Below are positions 1-11,253 of a DNA stretch of 64,000 nucleotides, piece after piece. The DNA lies in NCBI GenBank assembly GCA_009746045.1, contig RPFO01000225.1:701001-765000 (forward strand), read 5' to 3'. Each line of letters opens with the position of its first letter. Position 1 is the stretch's first letter. This DNA is from Mesostigma viride. Lineage: Eukaryota; Streptophyta; Mesostigmatophyceae; Mesostigmatales; Mesostigmataceae. The translations under genes and the position numbers were made by a program. The notes below the pieces were generated by a model. That model did not search any database and was not told the origin of the DNA. It saw nothing but the letters and a program-made list of their open reading frames with translations.

Positions 1-3000
1 GGCCATTCCTGAATTGACTTAGTCTTATCCGGGTCGGTAGCGACCCCGGCATCTGATAGAACGTGCCCTAACTCGTCGTCTGTCCCTGGTCCTAATTTTA
101 GGACTGAGTTCAACTCAGTCCTAATTTTAGGACCTAATTTTGAGGTTTTGTAGAAAATTCGCCCCGGTCGGAATATTTGGCAGAAAAATTTTCTCAAAAT
201 TTATTCAAATACTACTTGAAAAGATCTTTCTTGGACATATTTTTGGGATTTTTTTGGATTTGGTTTGGGCGTCTAACCGTACGGTGAAAGTACAGGTGGT
301 AAGGGTACATTTTCACGCGAAACGTGAGTTCCGGAAATGCACGACCTAGCCATGGCGGCTTGCGCCCATGCATGCAGTTTACGTTTTCGGACGATTTTGC
401 GGGCCAAACCCAGGAAATAGATTTTTTATGTCCTAAAGATGATACAAGTGAATTTTAACCTCGCGGGGATGCGATTTACTGGGTGTCGGCACTGTTCTTG
501 CTGGAAAAATCTGCGATTAGGCAGGTCGACGGAATGGATTACTACAATTGATTCCCGGATCAAATCGAAGGGTTTATAGGTTTCTTTCTACCTTTTATCA
601 TGTATTGTCGTAGATTAAGTCTAGTGGCAGTAAAGATTTGATGATTTCGACCACTCTGTCACGTCATGGTTTGTGTGCCGCAAAGTGCCACTTTTGCAGG
701 CACCGCCTGGGCCAAGGTAACGCCAGCCGTGCCAGGTAAAGCTGGAATATCGCTGCTTCATCGTTTCTTGGTATTCTTACATGAGTTTAAGCTTGCGATG
801 CGCTGTCAGTTTTGAGTCTTGCTGCTCTTTCTTGACCGTTGCCTGCCCCTCTCTAAAACCATCTTTTTAGATGATCTTACCAGGCATTTGCCTTACCGTA
901 GCGTGGCTGTACAAGGTTTTAGGTGCTGAATGGGTTAAAACACTTTCATAGATGTTAGTTATTCTCTTGCTATGTTCATACTGCATGATTGTGTGGTCAT
1001 GGGCTGCGTCAAGGGTACTGTCAAGCTTATACGGGTGAGTGAAAAATCATGGTGATAAACCACTGTCATCATGTGCCAGCAGGTATCCTGGCCATGTCAT
1101 GGCAAGGTAATACAGTTTTATCCATGTCCATTCTTGTAAAGAACAATTAAATGTGACTAACCTACCCATTATATCGGTGGTTATTACTTATAATACATCC
1201 CTTTGTAGCTACGTATCCATACGCATTCCCTACATGTATGCATAGGCTTTCACACATACTAAGGTACAATATAACTGCAATATGATGATGCAAGTATGTT
1301 TTCCTATTATGCCTGAAGGGAAATGGGCTGATTGACATGGTTTGTGGCCACGCTACTATGTAGTATGACCGCACTTACATGCTTGCAAATTGCTAGCATG
1401 GCCCAGTCCTATGTATAGGACTGGCAGTATTTGGCGTGTTTTAGGCAGTGCCAGTGGCCAAATTGAGTCCAGTTTTTTGCCACAGGTCAAGAACTATATT
1501 TTTTACATGCCTGTATTTTTTTAACATGCATATGGAATTTATTCAATTTTTGCCACTCGTGCTTCCACACAAAAATGCAAATTCGCCGACGGTGCCATAC
1601 ATCCATGTAATTTTCAGGAGTTTGGGTCAAGTTTTCACTGATGTAGTATTTTTGCCAGCAAGAGGACATCAAATACTCCATAGACCCACATCTAAGCATC
1701 TTGGATGGACCCCCCACCTAGTCACTACACACGGTTGAAAAAGGTCAACTCAGTCCTATTATTAGGACTGAGTTGGGACAGACGACGAGCTAAGAATGGG
1801 ACACTTCTACCAGAGCGAACTTTAGCACGGCGCGCCCATAAAGAATTTTCAGCCATGATTTCTAATACTTTCTTTAAATCACGTAGGCGCGTTTCAAAAT
1901 CAGGAGAATAAATAAGGATATCATCTAAGTAAGCTTGAGCACAAGAACGGTCATGCTCAGATAAAGAAACAGAGGAGAAGGAAGGATCCTTTAAATCAGA
2001 GGACACTTGAGGAAGGTGGGAATTTCCCATAACAGGTCTAAGCACTTCATTCATTAACATTTGGAAAGAGGCAGGAGAGTTACAGAGTCCCATAGCCGCT
2101 ACTCTAAACTGGTAATGCCCAAAAGGGGTAGCAAAGGCGGTTTTGTGGCAATCCTCAGGAGCTATACGTAGTTGCCAAAAACCATCCGCACAATCTAGTA
2201 CTGTGAAACAGGTAGAACCTTTAACCTTATTAAATATATCATCAATACGAGGTAGAGGGTATTTAGACTTCACAGTAATATCGTTTAGCTTCCTATAATC
2301 AGTAACTAGGCGAAACTTGCCATTTGGTTTAGGAACTAACAGGACACCAGCGGAGTAGGGGGAGTTACTAGGCTCTATCAATCCTGCTTCTAATAGTGAT
2401 ACTAAAATCTGTTTTAGTTCCTTTAATTCTGTAGGGCCCATTCTATACATCGGAGAGTGCGTAGGAACTGCACCGTCCTTGATAACTACACGGTGTAAAA
2501 CAGAACGAGGAGGAGGATAAGAAGGAGTCTTTTCTTCAAATACTTTTGAGGAATCTATCACAGCCATGTATCTAACTATTTCATTTTCAGTAAATCCCAC
2601 TCCTATTGTATCCACTGTATTTACATCTATATCCACACTATTATTAGTGATAGGTATCTCTTGTACTTCTAACTGAAGGAACATACATAATAGGTATCCA
2701 TATTCCTTTAGTTCAGATCGCAATTCGTCATTGGACATTAATACTTCAGGTATAGGCCTCACAGGAGGATCAACAGGTGCAGGAGGAGTAATATCTACCA
2801 AGGATAAATTTTCTAATCTATAATGACGTTCTGGTACCCAGTAGGAGCTATCTGGAAACCAAATGACCATAGTATCATAATTAATAGTAATTTTATTATC
2901 CTGATGCCAATCTAATCCTAGTAATACATCAGCTGTAGTGATAGGGCCTATAGTGGCCGTCAGGTTGACCGTACGTCCTTGTATGACCAGGGGAAGGGAC

Positions 3001-3497
3001 ACCGTACCCGGGGAATGACTGGTGCGACCGTCAGCATAATGGACAGTGACAGTTTTTGTGTGAGGGGTAGGGACTAGTCCTAAACGCCTAACTAGGGCCT
3101 CGCTCACAAAGGAGCTAGCCGCACCGCTATCCACTAACACAGAGACATTCAAGAGTTCATCAGCATGCAGGAAGGGGTCTACAACAGTATGAGGGACGGT
3201 TAAGCCACCATTCAAGAACATAAGAGGACGCACACGTAGTGGTAGGGATGATTCAGCTCCTACAGAGGTTATAAAAACAGGCAAGCAAAAATTAATATCT
3301 GGGGTACTATCTAAGGACCTGTCCAGGTTACCCCCGGCTGACAGGCCTACTGTTCCCCCTCCCCCCCAAATCCATAGGAACGAACCCCGAAGAAGACCCT
3401 GGCGGAAAAGCCACTGCTGGAGGGTCACGAGGGATTGAAGAGGGTGCGGGAGCCTGATTATCATAGGGGAACCCTGGGGATCCTGTCTGCACAGCAT
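1..3497 (-). pseudogene. pol: Ty3/gypsy pol (protease + reverse transcriptase), split by a DNA transposon
   Basis: This is the polyprotein of a minus-strand LTR retrotransposon (gypsy element 1). Reading from 3497 downward, an aspartic protease shows the core LVDSGAASSF (around residue 140). The reverse transcriptase follows with LVTDYRKLNDITVKSKYPLP, GLCNSPASFQ and the catalytic YLDD box. At 1793 the frame stops at a 1718-bp insertion (72-1789) flanked by a CTAA duplication. If that insertion is skipped, the frame resumes at 71 with residues that match the same stretch of the second gypsy element at 20.4 kb (FLGH followed by ATDP). The interruption is therefore a clean recent insertion. The gene leaves the window at position 1, so RNase H and integrase are not seen. 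The pol start overlaps the gag end (3328-3497) in another frame, which suggests translational frameshifting. Family call is confident; activity is not expected. Confidence 0.9.
72..1789 (+). mobile_element. 1718-bp non-autonomous DNA transposon, copy A
   Basis: The segment is bounded by a 15-bp terminal inverted repeat, CTCGTCGTCTGTCCC at the left and its complement at the right. Just inside lie self-complementary blocks built from AGGACTGAGTT and AACTCAGTCCT. It is flanked by the 4-bp duplication CTAA (68-71 and 1790-1793). A near-identical copy of exactly the same length lies inverted at 26054-27771. It holds only short AT-rich reading frames with no recognisable transposase, so it must be mobilised in trans. 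A 4-bp target duplication fits only some superfamilies (for example Sola1, Chapaev or Ginger). The superfamily is not decided here. Confidence 0.9.
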
Positions 3498-5076
3498 TCA
3501 GCCTACTAGGGGTAGCTGAAGGAATGCGTCCTGAAGTGGGACGAATAGGAGCACGCTGAGGGGTACGAGGAGGGCGAGCGTCGGGATGAGGGGGAGCACC
3601 CGAAAGGAACTTGGGGCACTCACGTTTAAGGTGACCTACTTCCTTACAATGATAGCAGGTAATATGAGAGACATCCAGAGCTGAAAGGTCAGTCACACAG
3701 ATATCTAATTCTTCTACATAGGAGTTCTCCTCCTCAGGGGTAAGGCTTATATTATTAATACGGGAACGGGTAGGAAGAGAAGGTGTGGAGAAGAAATCTG
3801 CTACTCGTAAAAGATGCTGACGCACATGCTTGAGGGGCAGGTCAGTAAAACGGTAGGCAGAGAACTGGCGCTTGACTTCACGCAATAAGGGTCTACTGAG
3901 GCCCTGAAGGAAGCGAGCACGTACTTCTGCACCCGACAAATCCCTAATTCGTACCATCTGAGCATCAAACTCTTTCATATATTCTTTGAAGGACTTGGTA
4001 CCCTGCTGCAAGGTGCCAAAGGATAATCTATCCTGCCAATCTGCATCGGGAGGGACTAAATGGTTCTCTAAACGCTTGAACAATTCTGCTACAGAGTTTG
4101 GGTAGGCATGAGAGGCAAGAGACTCACACTGGATGAGGTTAGCAAGTTCAGGAGTAATGCAGGTAGTAAGATAATGAGGAACTAGTACAGCATCAGAGAG
4201 GCGCCACCTATTGTGGTTCTGCCAGGACTCTGTGTTCTGGGTGAGCAACATAATGAAGGTGAAAAACTGTTGAGGGGTAGACTTGACATCCAGCTTAGGA
4301 AGGTTGGCAAAGAGGGGAAGAGCAGGAGGCTTAGGGGGATTAGAAGAATCAGTTTTTCCCATAGGGCCACTATCTTCCACTGCTACATAAGCGGGATAGA
4401 AGGAAGGGATAGGAAAAGTCTTGGGTAGGGGTCTAGAGGGAGCCACCGTTTCCGGATGGTGCCCATAGGAGAAGGGGACAGTATATTGCTCACGAAGAGA
4501 GGAATAGGCAAAATGATCATAATTCCTATCATCTAGGGGCATGGTACTGAAATCATTATTAACTTCTAAATCAGCCACACGGGTAGGAACCTGGGCAGCC
4601 TCATAGGCCGTCTCAGGGTAGGACCAGGAAGCAGGTGGGAAAAAGGGAACTGCACTAGGGCGCCCAGAAGGGCCGACAGGGGCCGAGGTACGACCCGTGT
4701 TAATAGCAGGCATTGAAGGCACAGGGTGGGAAGGAGGCCTAGGAGCATTGTTAGTGTGTGAGGACCTGCTGGAGGGGTGAGCCAAGGTTGCAGAAGGGGC
4801 AGGGGCCTGGTTCACAACGAAAGAAGGTTCCTCACTAAATCTGACTTGGGAAATACGTTGTTCATAGGTAGGTGGGGTAATTGAGGGACGACGGCGACCA
4901 CCAGCAACAGGAGAAGGCGGTGAGGTACGCAGAATACCTTGAGGAGTGAGATGGTGTACCGTTTCCAAGGAGTCCCGTCGGTTACCACGAGTATTGTTAT
5001 TGTTAATGTTATTAGTAGTATTATTATTATTATTATTGGTAGGTATAGGCGACATATCTCCACCCACTGGATCCAT
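3328..5076 (-). CDS. gag: Ty3/gypsy Gag with zinc knuckle (element 1)
   Basis: This 582-residue structural polyprotein of gypsy element 1 would form the virus-like particle and bind the RNA. The first 180 residues are low-complexity, with an Asn run coded by a (TAA/AAC)-rich tract near 5000-5035 and many Pro and Ser. A central part (about residues 220-440) has the helical capsid-like pattern of retrotransposon Gags. A CCHC zinc knuckle, CYHCKEVGHLKREC, lies near residue 475. The C-terminus is Pro-rich and overlaps pol in another frame. The ATG at 5076 is the first in frame. The second gypsy element carries a similar knuckle (CFMCSEVGHLKRDC), so the two elements belong to one lineage. Confidence 0.88.
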   Translation of the reverse strand: MDPVGGDMSPIPTNNNNNNTTNNINNNNTRGNRRDSLETVHHLTPQGILRTSPPSPVAGGRRRPSITPPTYEQRISQVRFSEEPSFVVNQAPAPSATLAHPSSRSSHTNNAPRPPSHPVPSMPAINTGRTSAPVGPSGRPSAVPFFPPASWSYPETAYEAAQVPTRVADLEVNNDFSTMPLDDRNYDHFAYSSLREQYTVPFSYGHHPETVAPSRPLPKTFPIPSFYPAYVAVEDSGPMGKTDSSNPPKPPALPLFANLPKLDVKSTPQQFFTFIMLLTQNTESWQNHNRWRLSDAVLVPHYLTTCITPELANLIQCESLASHAYPNSVAELFKRLENHLVPPDADWQDRLSFGTLQQGTKSFKEYMKEFDAQMVRIRDLSGAEVRARFLQGLSRPLLREVKRQFSAYRFTDLPLKHVRQHLLRVADFFSTPSLPTRSRINNISLTPEEENSYVEELDICVTDLSALDVSHITCYHCKEVGHLKRECPKFLSGAPPHPDARPPRTPQRAPIRPTSGRIPSATPSRLNAVQTGSPGFPYDNQAPAPSSIPRDPPAVAFPPGSSSGFVPMDLGGRGNSRPVSRG

Positions 5077-5169
5077 CTTTAATTACGTAAAGGAATAGGA
5101 ATCAAAAGAAGAAAGCAACAAAAGAAAAAGGAAAAACCTTGAAGGTCTGCAGCAGGAACAAAATTAAAA

Positions 5170-5562
5170 TCAATCCTTTTTAACAACAGTAATGGATAGG
5201 GAACCAAACTCCAAAGTGAGAGGAGTATCTGAAGCAGATGCAGATGCAGCCCGTTTAGGGGGAGAAGAAGGAGGGGTAGCAAAGACTAGAGCTTCTACTG
5301 GAGGGCGACCATGAGGAGTAGGGCGTACATGCAGGCCTAAATCTGTTTGGCTATGATCTATAAGGAACTGCTGAGCTTCTTCAAAGGACATAAATTTCTT
5401 ATACCTAATTACGTTATATTCACGATTCTGAACGATCTTCCTAGCGTCGGACCAAGAAAGGAAAATGGAGGACCATTGAGGCGTAATCACTACGTAATAT
5501 TTAGCTAGACTATTATCGCTAGAAGAATGGGAAGGAGCAGTAAAAGATCGCCGTTGGCTCAT
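5170..5562 (-). CDS. ORF upstream of gag with RNase H1-type hybrid-binding-like domain (element 1)
   Basis: This 130-residue protein is encoded between the 5' LTR and gag of gypsy element 1. Residues about 21-66 follow the pattern of the small N-terminal domain of eukaryotic RNase H1 and caulimovirus P6 (Cauli_VI): a YYVV strand, then SIFLSWSDAR, then YKKFMSFEEAQQFL. That domain binds RNA/DNA hybrids or double-stranded RNA. The C-terminal half is Pro/Ser/Ala-rich and ends in a short strand-rich tail (TLEFGSLSITVV). A counterpart with the same architecture occurs before gag in the second gypsy element (24345-24680), which argues that the ORF is a functional module and not chance. Domain identity rests on motif reading only. 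A role in protecting or handling the reverse-transcription intermediate is an inference. Confidence 0.6.
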   Translation of the reverse strand: MSQRRSFTAPSHSSSDNSLAKYYVVITPQWSSIFLSWSDARKIVQNREYNVIRYKKFMSFEEAQQFLIDHSQTDLGLHVRPTPHGRPPVEALVFATPPSSPPKRAASASASDTPLTLEFGSLSITVVKKD

Positions 5563-6089
5563 GGTAACGCACCTGGTAGGTCTTGAGCAGTCAAATGAGG
5601 AGAACGAGGAGAAGGCGACTTATCTCGGGTGTCTGAAACCGAACCAGATTGACGACGCACGTAGGGACGATGTTTCCAGCGCCAGGTGGTCGTAAGTATC
5701 CGGTTTCAAGAATTCTGCGTCCGGCGAAGGGTCGTCTAAATACGAAGCAGGCACGATGCAGAAAAAGGGTAATCTACGAGACGCTAGCCGTCTCTCTATC
5801 GTCGAACCAAAACCAGCAACTGTCTACGGCAGTAAACCATCTTTCTAAGGAAACAAGACGAGGAGCAGGAGCTATATACGAAAGGATTTTCCGCTTCGAG
5901 CAGGTCTAACGTCTAGGCAGGGCGTGTCCTGAATCAGGCAGCACTATCCTCCTAGCTTGACGGCGACCCGCCCATTACCTGTCAAGTACGTGTCGTCTTC
6001 TTTTTCCCAGCCGCGGAAGGGTTGATTCAATGACGTATGTTGCAAAGGATCGTCGTCTCGCTCTCTATCTAAACTACCTCCGAGTCCAT

Positions 6090-6660
6090 TGTTACGCCGC
6101 AAGCCTCGGCCGCCACCTCTACCTCTACCTGTCCTGATACTACCTAAACTAGTGAGGCTGCTTCTATTTACACCCCTAGCGAAAGACGACCGAGACGAAC
6201 CAGATCTCAATGCATTTACATATGTACTACTGTAATACGCCATAGGCCATTTAATCAAACCCGTTTACTCCAGGAAAAGAGGAAGGAAACACAACTAAAC
6301 TGCCGTGACCCAAGCTAATATGTGCTAATTCATTTAACACACGCCGAGTGACCACACAAGGAGTGGAACGTGCATAAATGGTCACCAACGGTCCAACAGG
6401 CTCGGGCCGACCTGGCCCTCGCCTGCAGAAACACAGAAACACAAGCAGGTGCACAGATGCACGCCTGTCCACTACATTCTACAAAAGGATAAGGACCACT
6501 AATATAGTACGCGGCGCGGCGCCCAAAGGCACCCACTATACCACAGTACTGTTACGGGGACAATCATGTCCAAACTAGAACTGCACGTAACCTAGGAACA
6601 ACCGAGGCCAAGGACCTAATTTACGTCCGTAACTACAACGAATTGTTACGCGACGTAACA
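6090..6660 (-). repeat. 5' LTR of gypsy element 1, with adjacent primer binding site
   Basis: Read on the minus strand, this 571-bp segment starts TGTTACGTCGCG and ends GCGGCGTAACA. It thus has TG...CA ends with an extended inverted TGTTACG / CGTAACA match. One base inside its end (6077-6088) lies TGGACTCGGAGG, a TGG-starting sequence of the kind used as a tRNA primer binding site. The second gypsy element has the same layout (LTR 25425-26006, primer site TGGTTATCGGAGG), with a similar length and the same terminal motif. The 3' LTR is outside the window, so the boundaries are not confirmed by a direct repeat. The leader between LTR and the first ORF (5563-6076) shows no gene. Confidence 0.6.
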
Positions 6661-7143
6661 GTGACATTCAAGAAACCAGGGTATGGAAATGCGTGTTGTT
6701 TGGGGTTGTTTGACTGGCGTACATTACCATAGTTGTCTAACTTAATAGTGGCACGGGATGATGTTATTGCTACTACTACTATAGTAATACTCCTAAATTA
6801 TTGTCATGTGTATAGGGTTTGGGTCTGGTGGTGTGCCCTTTGGCATCCGGGGTGCATGTACATTTACATGAGTGAGCATTTGCATGGTACATTTGCATGG
6901 TGAATGCACTGGACATTTATTAAAAAGGAGGAAATAAACTGAATAGCCGTTGAGTGGAAATGGCTATGGACATGAATCCAAAACCACATTGTTGGCATTG
7001 CAACATGTATGCTGTGCTGCAGCACTATGTTCTGTTTAGGACATCAAACAGCATTACATCAGAATAAGACATCAAAAGTGTGTCATGACAGGATCTCTCT
7101 CCTCACATTGAGGATAGACAGTTGTACAAGTATGGCACGGGCC
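6661..7143. other. Intergenic stretch without recognised genes
   Basis: This is AT-rich sequence between the gypsy LTR and the end of the pogo-like transposase gene. It contains short GCATTTGCATGG-like repeats near 6870-6910 and no reading frame that continues into a known family. It could include the 3' untranslated region or terminal inverted repeat of the transposase element, but no matching repeat was found on the other side. Confidence 0.5.
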
Positions 7144-10100
7144 TCAGGCACCAAACACCAGCCACTTGAGGGCATAGTTGAAATCCGTCTGCTTGGTAAG
7201 GGTGTCATGCACAGCCTCCTCGCCCTCCTCCTCCGGGTCCCACAGGACGTTGAACGACCAGCCTGCCGTTGTCTTCTTGGGCAGCGGCTCGACACGGACC
7301 GAGTTGCGTGGCGGTGTGTTGGCGATGGTACCGTAGTACCACTTCCAGTAGGGCTTGCCGTCATCCCCCACCACATCCCACAGCTGGCAGATGCGCCTGC
7401 CAACCATGGACTCAGGGGTCAGCTGAGAGAGGTGCAACACCTGGGCGGCCAGCAGCTCGGACGCCACAGGTGGGTCGATCTTCTTATCCTGCATGCGCTT
7501 GTACGCACCCTCCTTGTACGCATGCGGGTCGTCCTTGTTGGCATGCGGGTCCCACTTGATGATGACGCGAGCCTTCTTCGTGGGTGACGCCTTCTTCTTG
7601 GGCGACGCCTTGGAGGAGGTGGCGGGGCCCGCCTTGGTGGTGGTGAGGCCAGCCTTGGTGGTGGCGGGGCCCGCCTTGGTGGTGGTGGGGCCCGCCTTGG
7701 TGACGGTGGGGCCCGCCTTGGTGACGGTGGGGCCCGCCTTGGTGACGGTGGGGCCCGCCTTGGTGACGGTGGGCGCCGAGTGAACCGGTGGGAGGACGTC
7801 TGTCTCGTCAATGAACGGTGCCACCTCCTCGGAATCCTCGAACGTTGACAGGCGTTTCATTTCGTACCGCCTCTTGAATGGCACCTGCACCTTGTCACCA
7901 TGATGTGTCACAGTGGGGGGGGATGGCTCGTCGTCGTCCTCGTCGTCGCAGAGGTCGTCCTCGTCGTAGTCCTCGTCACTGTCCTCGGCATATGACACCT
8001 GCACGCAGTGAGGTGAGGTAAAGCAGCAGCAATGATGATGTCTGTCATGCGTGTACGGGCAAGAAAACCAGCACGGAGACTGTGTACGCTGGACTAGGGA
8101 ACCCCATGCATACTAAAATGGGTCACAAAAGTACCGCTACCTTAAGGGTTACACACTCACAACTCCTACATTGCAAACAATAACAAGCAAGGGACAATCT
8201 GACAAGCATGGACATACCTTCTTGCGAGCCGCACGCGTGCGCTTGCGTGGGGGCACGGCAGCTTCGCCATCTGGGCGGGCATTGGAGGTGGTCGCGGCCT
8301 CCACCACAGGGGTCGGGACAGCTGGCGCCGTCTTTGTGTTGTTGGTGGATGAGCCCGCACGCCCCCTCTGCTTCTTGGTGGGCGGGCCACCTTGGGCAGC
8401 ATTGTGGGCGGCCAGCGTCTTCTTGCTGCCCCATACGCGGCACTCCTCGGGGGGTTTGTAGCCCACCACCCCCCTCTCACCTGCTGCATCTGACGCAGGG
8501 GGGGGGGGGCAACCCAGTTGGGGTCGACCTCGAAAACGGTGCCTTCAGCGGGCATGGAATCTGGACCGGGCGTGTTGGCCAGGGGCACCCGCAAGGAAGC
8601 AGCCTCAACCTGTTACATACATACAAGGCAAACACACACACACACGGTGCGAGGCAGGCCAACACGCAAAAAGTCAGCTAAAGGGATTGTGCGGACAGGA
8701 CAAGTATCAGTTGGTTTGCCAAGTTGGCGAAGTCAGCCAGTGGTCCACACATTGCAAAGGCACACCAGCTGAGTTCTTTTGACATGGTGTCAGAGGATTG
8801 ATGAAAATGCTCGACTACGCGAGTTATTAGCAGCCTGACTTACCGCATCAGCGTTGGGAGTGACCGCCAGTTCCTCGTCAGTTGGGCGTGGGACCTCGTA
8901 TTTCGTGAAGCCCTCGGGGCAGACGAGTGCGTCGCGCTTCGGATCCCGCTGGAGGCTGACGGCACAGCCGGTCTGCGTCCAGCCCTTCATGATGGTCAGC
9001 CTGCCCTCAGGCCCGCAGAGGCGGATCCAGGCGATAGCCACGGCATTCTGGATGATGATCCGCGTCTCGGAGGCGTTGGGCGGGTCAAGCCCATCGCGGG
9101 CCCTCGCGTCCATTATGCGGGTGACCTCCGCGTCAAACCAGCGCTTGAACACGGCATTGATGCAGCAGTCATTTGGCTGCCACAAGTGGGTCATGTTGCC
9201 CGGCCCATACCACGGCAACACCCCCATTTCCCGGAGGACTTTCCGAAAGGCGGGGGAGACCTGCATGCACCGATCCACCGCAGCACCAAAACACCCAGGC
9301 ATTGGAAACGACACATAAAAAAAAGAGAATATTAGTCTCCGGCATCATCATCACCACATGCCTTGCAGCCAACATGCACATGCACTGAAACGAAACAAGC
9401 CAAAGAAAATTGGGGTAATAAGGAAGGAAACACATGCCCACCTGAACAGCGAGGTTGTCCAAGAACAAGAGGACGTCACGCTTGCCGTACTTGGCGTACA
9501 ACTTCTTCAAAAAGGCTTCAAACAGTTGCAACCACACCTCCGGGGCGTGGTCGCTGAACCAGGCGGAGGCCTGAAAGGTGACAACCGCCTCAGGCATGTA
9601 CTGGTTGGTCTCGTAAGCCATACGAGCCACGTTCTTACCCGCGCCGGGGAAGATGATGAGGGGGGGGGCATGTCAGCCAGCCAGTTCTCGTCAAAGGGGG
9701 AGTGGGGGGCGGTGGTCAGGCAAACGGTAACTGCCCGGTGCTTGTAATCCACCTTCTTGGTGCCCATGTTCACGTGGGACGCCCCTTTCTCCGCGAAGCA
9801 CTTGCCCTTCATGTTCCTCAAGGCAAGGCCCACCTGGTCCATGTTAAACCGAAACGTGCCGGTAGCGGGGCCGATGGGGAAACGCCCCCAATATGGGTCC
9901 CTGAGCGCCCTCAAGCCGCTGTTCAAACCGGCGACGATGAGCCCGGAATGAAACTGCTGCAACGCGGGCAACGCCTCCTCCATGGTGACATTGCGGTGGT
10001 TGCTCGCCATCCGCGTGACAAGGCCCCGTCGGCACGCGAACTCGCGGGCCCACGTGTCGGAGTACGCAAAGCCCATCCCCGCCGTCGGGTAATGTTTAGC

Positions 10101-10740
10101 CATCAAGATCTTGGCCTGTGCTTTGACGACGCTGCAATACGATTGGGAAAAACAGGCACGCAAGCAATGAGAGGGCGACAATCAGCAAGCTTTTGCGCTC
10201 CTTCGAATGTTCACCAAATACACATGCCGCTGTTTAAAGACAGAAACTACCCATCAGTGTTTTCAGCAAAACGAAGAACAAGGAAAGCATGCAAACTTAC
10301 GCAAGCACAGGGGCTCTCTTCTGGCTGACGATCCAGTCCCTCAAATCCGCCTCCATTAATGGAAAGCGGCCTTCTCGTTGTTTGCCGGGCACCAACCCTC
10401 GGCCCGAGTGGTTTTTCAGGCTTGGGTCATCAGCCATGGCACGGATCTTCGCCTTCGTCTCAGATTCCAGCCACCGGCAGACGGTCGAAGTGCTCACTCC
10501 ATATTGCTTGGCGACGGCCGACGGCGTGGTAGTTCCCTGTTCGATACACGTGACTGCGACAACTTTCTGCTTCGCGCTCACGAGCGTGACCAGCTTTGTC
10601 TTGGGTGGCTCCAGGATGGGCGCCGCCTTGTCGTCAGCGGTGGGCAAAACATTGTCACTATTGGCCGGAACGCGCGCGCACAGCTGCGGCTGTCTCCGCC
10701 GTGGTTTAGCCCCACTTTCTTTGCCTGTGAAGTTAGTCAT
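7144..10740 (-). CDS. pogo/CENP-B-like DDE transposase with acidic and Tudor-like C-terminal extension (multi-exon)
   Basis: A spliced minus-strand gene. Exon 1 (10740-10301) carries a CENP-B/pogo helix-turn-helix: AVAKQYGVSTSTVCRWLES, then a second Arg/Lys-rich DNA-binding part. It ends at a GTAAGT donor. Exon 2 (10131-9442) holds the first catalytic Asp in FNMDQVG and the second in LLFLDNL. One base seems missing in a run of nine G at about 9660-9668. Exon 3 (9260-8844) holds the third Asp in HLWQPNDCCINAVFKRW, the pogo-type signature. Further exons (8609-8481, then to 8218, with uncertain joins) are Lys/Arg-rich. The last exon (7998-7144) has a strongly acidic stretch, tandem 7-residue KAGPTVT repeats (7630-7785) and a Tudor/PWWP-like WKWYYGTI segment. 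Terminal inverted repeats were not found, so it could be a domesticated gene or an element with unseen ends. A pogo-like DDD transposase is well supported; the exon model in the 3' third is tentative. Confidence 0.72.
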
Positions 10741-11024
10741 GGGGCGTGGCTATGGCGCCAGCCCTCGTGGTGGGCACACGTGTACAGTATGGATGGTGCG
10801 CACACTTGGGTTGTGCGCAGGTCAGGTTGGTGGTGGATGTGCCACAGGACGACCGATGCTCTTTTTTATATGCAAATTTGGGCGCCAAACTCAATTTGCA
10901 CCGACTTTGCCAGATATTTGCCGACCTACACGTGGCTGAGTTGACGTTTCGCGGGCATCGGACGCGCGGGTTAGTCAGTGTTGCGAATCTGACCATTCGC
11001 AAATCGGCGTCGGGCCTGGATCTG

Positions 11025-11237
11025 GCGCCTCGCAATTTGAAATTTGCCGTCTCATTAGGTACGCAATCTACCGACTTGCGTACATAAGTAGTACTGTAGG
11101 ACGGCGCAAGGGCGCAAGTGCGCACTTGTCGCGCCTCGCAATTTGAAAATTGCGGTCTCATTAGGTACGCAATCTACCGACTTGCGTACATAAGGAGTAC
11201 TGTAGGACGGCGCAAGGGGGCCAGTGCGCAACTTGTC
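11025..11237. repeat. Two-copy 106/107-bp tandem repeat
   Basis: Copies at 11025-11130 and 11131-11237 both begin GCGCCTCGCAATTTGAAA and include the block TACGCAATCTACCGACTTGC. They differ by a few substitutions and single-base changes. The unit starts again at 11238 but diverges after seven bases. It lies just upstream (antisense) of the transposase start and may be the subterminal region of that element or of the next block. Confidence 0.8.
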
Positions 11238-11253
11238 GCGCCTCTTCACCGTG

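Noticed and set aside
140-349. Short protein frame conserved in both 1718-bp copies (also 27703-27494)
   Set aside because: Conservation follows from recent duplication of the whole transposon. The frame shows no codon bias or family motif.
7269-7783. Plus-strand frames rich in Val/Gly opposite the transposase tail
   Set aside because: The minus strand carries the acidic and KAGPTVT-repeat protein with splice borders. The plus frames mirror the repeat only.
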